From Pseudomonadota bacterium (lineage in GTDB: Bacteria; Pseudomonadota; Alphaproteobacteria; Rs-D84): 49,487 bases of DNA. The position numbers and the translations under genes are program-made. Under the pieces are notes generated by a model, which saw only the letters and a program-made list of their open reading frames with translations, was not told the DNA's origin and ran no database searches. Of the stretch, positions 47,712-49,487 are shown in pieces (position 1 is the first letter of the stretch; each line of letters starts with the position of its first letter). Location of the stretch: NCBI GenBank assembly GCA_023402015.1, contig JAEXCU010000010.1, positions 1 to 49,487 on the forward strand, given 5' to 3'.

Positions 47712-49271
47712 TTATTTGCTTCTGATATAGCCAATTTTTTTGTTTTTGCCATTCATGTACCAGTCAATCAAGACCTTGGACAGCATCAGGCATGTAAACA
47801 ATGTCGTAATAACACCGATAGACAACGTTACGGCAAACCCGCGGATTGGCCCCGCACCAAATTGAAACAAAATAATTGCACAAATCAAATTGGTCAGGTT
47901 TCCGTCCATAACGGTCTTGGTTGAACGATGAAAGCCCAAATCCACCGCGCGCATTGTTGGCACACCGGCGCGAACTTCGTCGCGAATCCGCTCGTACGGC
48001 AAAATATTCGCGTCCACCGCCATCCCCAGGGTTAATACGATACCCGCAATACCCGGCAATGTTAACGTCGCACCGAATAAAGCCGATACACCAATAATCA
48101 TGGCCAAATTTACCAGCAATACGATGTCTGCGATAACGCCAAATCCGCGATACGCGATAATCATAAATATAATGATAAACAGCACCCCAACCGCAGATCC
48201 GATTTTACCAGATTCAATTGTGTCGGCCCCCAGGCCTGCGCCAACGGTGCGTTCTTCTATGACCTGCAAAGGTGCCGGCAATGCGCCACTGCGCAGCAAC
48301 ACGGCCAGGTCTTTGGCACCCTGCAATGTAAATCCACCGGAAATCTGGCCACGGCCCCCCGGAATTGGTTCACGAATTGTCGGGGCGGATAAAACCTTGC
48401 CGTCCAGAACAATCGCAAAACGTTCATTTACATGTTCGGTTGTCAGACGCGCAAATTTGCGTGCACCGGTTGCATCAAATGCGGTCGTCACAACCGGCAT
48501 GTTGTTTTGGTCAAAGTCCGCCTGGGAATCTTTCAAACTTTCCCCGGAAACTTCTATGCGGGAATAAACCGGTATTTTTTGTTCCGGCGCATCCAGCATT
48601 GGCAAGAACTGGGTTCCATTTGGCGCACGGCCGGACGCCATTTGTTCGGCCGTTATATTTTCATTTACCAAATGAAATGTCATTTTTGCGGTCTGACCAA
48701 TCAATTCTTTGATATGTTCAGGATTGTCCACACCCGGCAATTGAATCAGAATGTATTTGCCGCCCTGACTTTGGATTGACGGTTCTTTGGTCCCCAATGC
48801 ATCAATACGACGACGCACAATTTCAATACTGCGCGCCAATGCGTCCTGGACCATTTCTTCTTTTTGTTTTTCAGAATATGATAATTTTATCGTCCGGCCG
48901 TCATTTGTAATATCAACGGTGTCGCCAAGTGCACTTTTCAAACGTCCCTTGGCACGCGATACATCATCGGCATCACGAACAACCAATGAAACCACGCCGT
49001 TATTATTGCGCAGATTCGCAAAACGAATTACACCTTTGTCGCGGTCAATCAGGGCACTGCGTGCCTCGTCATATAACTGAACCGATTTTTCTTGGAACAT
49101 GGTTTTCGTATCCACTTCCAATAACAATTGCGCCCCACCTTTCAGGTCCAATCCCAATGGTATTGGCTGAATCCAAGACGGAAAATAAGGCGCCAATTTC
49201 GGCGACATTGTTGGTACCGCCAACAATACGCCAAACACCGCAACAAAAATTATTGCCAGTTTTTTAAACAT
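47712..49271 (-). CDS. secD: Protein translocase subunit SecD
   Basis: SecD (519 aa). Seen: N-terminal helix, PLGLDLKGGAQLLLEVD (D1 motif), the periplasmic P1 domain with RRRIDALGTKEPSIQSQG and ILIQLPGVDNPE, then VPGGRGQISGGFTL-like PGGRGQISGGF, GAGLGADTIESGKIGSAVGV (D4), DANILPYERIRDEVRAG (D5), and six helices overall. The ATG follows AAGGGTTGGG. Middle gene of yajC-secD-secF-S41. Confidence 0.97.
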   Translation of the reverse strand: MFKKLAIIFVAVFGVLLAVPTMSPKLAPYFPSWIQPIPLGLDLKGGAQLLLEVDTKTMFQEKSVQLYDEARSALIDRDKGVIRFANLRNNNGVVSLVVRDADDVSRAKGRLKSALGDTVDITNDGRTIKLSYSEKQKEEMVQDALARSIEIVRRRIDALGTKEPSIQSQGGKYILIQLPGVDNPEHIKELIGQTAKMTFHLVNENITAEQMASGRAPNGTQFLPMLDAPEQKIPVYSRIEVSGESLKDSQADFDQNNMPVVTTAFDATGARKFARLTTEHVNERFAIVLDGKVLSAPTIREPIPGGRGQISGGFTLQGAKDLAVLLRSGALPAPLQVIEERTVGAGLGADTIESGKIGSAVGVLFIIIFMIIAYRGFGVIADIVLLVNLAMIIGVSALFGATLTLPGIAGIVLTLGMAVDANILPYERIRDEVRAGVPTMRAVDLGFHRSTKTVMDGNLTNLICAIILFQFGAGPIRGFAVTLSIGVITTLFTCLMLSKVLIDWYMNGKNKKIGYIRSK

Positions 49272-49283
49272 ATCCCAACCCTT

Positions 49284-49487
49284 TTATTCAACACTGGCCA
49301 CGGCGTTTTTATTAACTTCTATAACAACGCCTTTGGCAATTTCCAATTCAATGGTTTTTTCGTTTATCTTTTTGACGGTTCCATAAATTCCGGCGGCCAT
49401 GACACGATTACCAACCTGCATAGAATCCAGCATTTTCTGGTATTCCGCCATGCGCTTTTTATTCGGACGCACCATAAAGATGTAAAT
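49284..49487 (-). CDS. yajC: Preprotein translocase accessory subunit YajC (5' end beyond window)
   Basis: The frame is open at the window end. It reads IYIFMVRPNKKRMAEY, the end of the single YajC membrane helix and the conserved RPxxKR junction, then GNRVMAAGIYGTVKKI and ELEIAKGVVIEVNKNAV. The N-terminal part of the helix lies outside; the Met at 49475 is internal, not the start. YajC associates with SecDF. Confidence 0.93.
   Translation of the reverse strand: MYIFMVRPNKKRMAEYQKMLDSMQVGNRVMAAGIYGTVKKINEKTIELEIAKGVVIEVNKNAVASVE

Noticed and set aside
1..49487. CRISPR arrays, prophage or integrative element
   Set aside because: No regularly spaced repeats, integrase, transposase or phage structural genes were seen; the lysozyme-like gene stands alone.

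Overview
The window looks like chromosomal DNA from an uncultured, probably host- or gut-associated alphaproteobacterium with a compact genome. This is inference from gene content: a MucR/Ros-type regulator, an alphaproteobacterial-type DksA, RHH_4 and SUF proteins, GatCAB instead of complete discrete aminoacylation, many small outer-membrane barrels, and an oleate hydratase. The genetic code is standard: TGA ends tatB, tatC and the oleate hydratase gene, and tryptophan is TGG.

Layout. 1-3485 (+): end of gatA, an opposite-strand tRNA-Phe, gatB, miaB. 3520-8787 (mostly -): short autotransporter, lipoprotein, Dps-like protein (+), oleate hydratase, outer-membrane barrel. 8993-10066 (+): SDR oxidoreductase and tRNA-Lys. 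10091-19780 (-): long housekeeping run sufS-sufT-sufE-ftsL-ftsI-recJ-nrnA-like-lolA-tatB-tatC-nlpD. 19854-20604 (+): trxA-dksA. 20755-24561 (-): DUF1653 protein, SPOR protein and tatA, then thrS with a threonine-rich leader peptide upstream and a 46-residue lipoprotein downstream. 24606-26526 (-): two related Cys-rich secreted-protein genes, one interrupted by an in-frame TGA at a Cys position, the other preceded by a structured RNA ending in a terminator. 26585-29097 (-): hlyIII, a small ORF, gltX. 29145-29765 (+): trmB. 30525-32640 (+): four-gene cassette of mostly unknown function. 32579-36829 (-): ybeY-lnt fusion, lysozyme-TPR membrane protein, mucR. 36907-38184 (+): rarA. 38198-42011 (-): fabD, two outer-membrane proteins, an XRE regulator, palindromic repeats and a second copy of the structured RNA. 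42227-49487 (-): ftsK, PAP2 phosphatase, degenerate S41 protease, secF, secD, yajC (cut by the window end).

Themes. Much of the window serves the envelope: SecDF-YajC and Tat export, LolA and Lnt for lipoproteins, FtsL/FtsI/FtsK/SPOR/NlpD for division, and several barrels. Translation factors are also prominent (GatAB, ThrRS, GluRS, MiaB, TrmB, YbeY). The most unusual signals are (1) a two-copy structured RNA family with its own promoter and terminator and covarying helices, (2) a Thr-rich leader peptide before thrS with a possible Shine-Dalgarno-sequestering arm, (3) an in-frame YbeY-Lnt fusion, and (4) repeated leaderless or near-leaderless promoter-start arrangements. All calls are by eye; no searches or folding programs were run.
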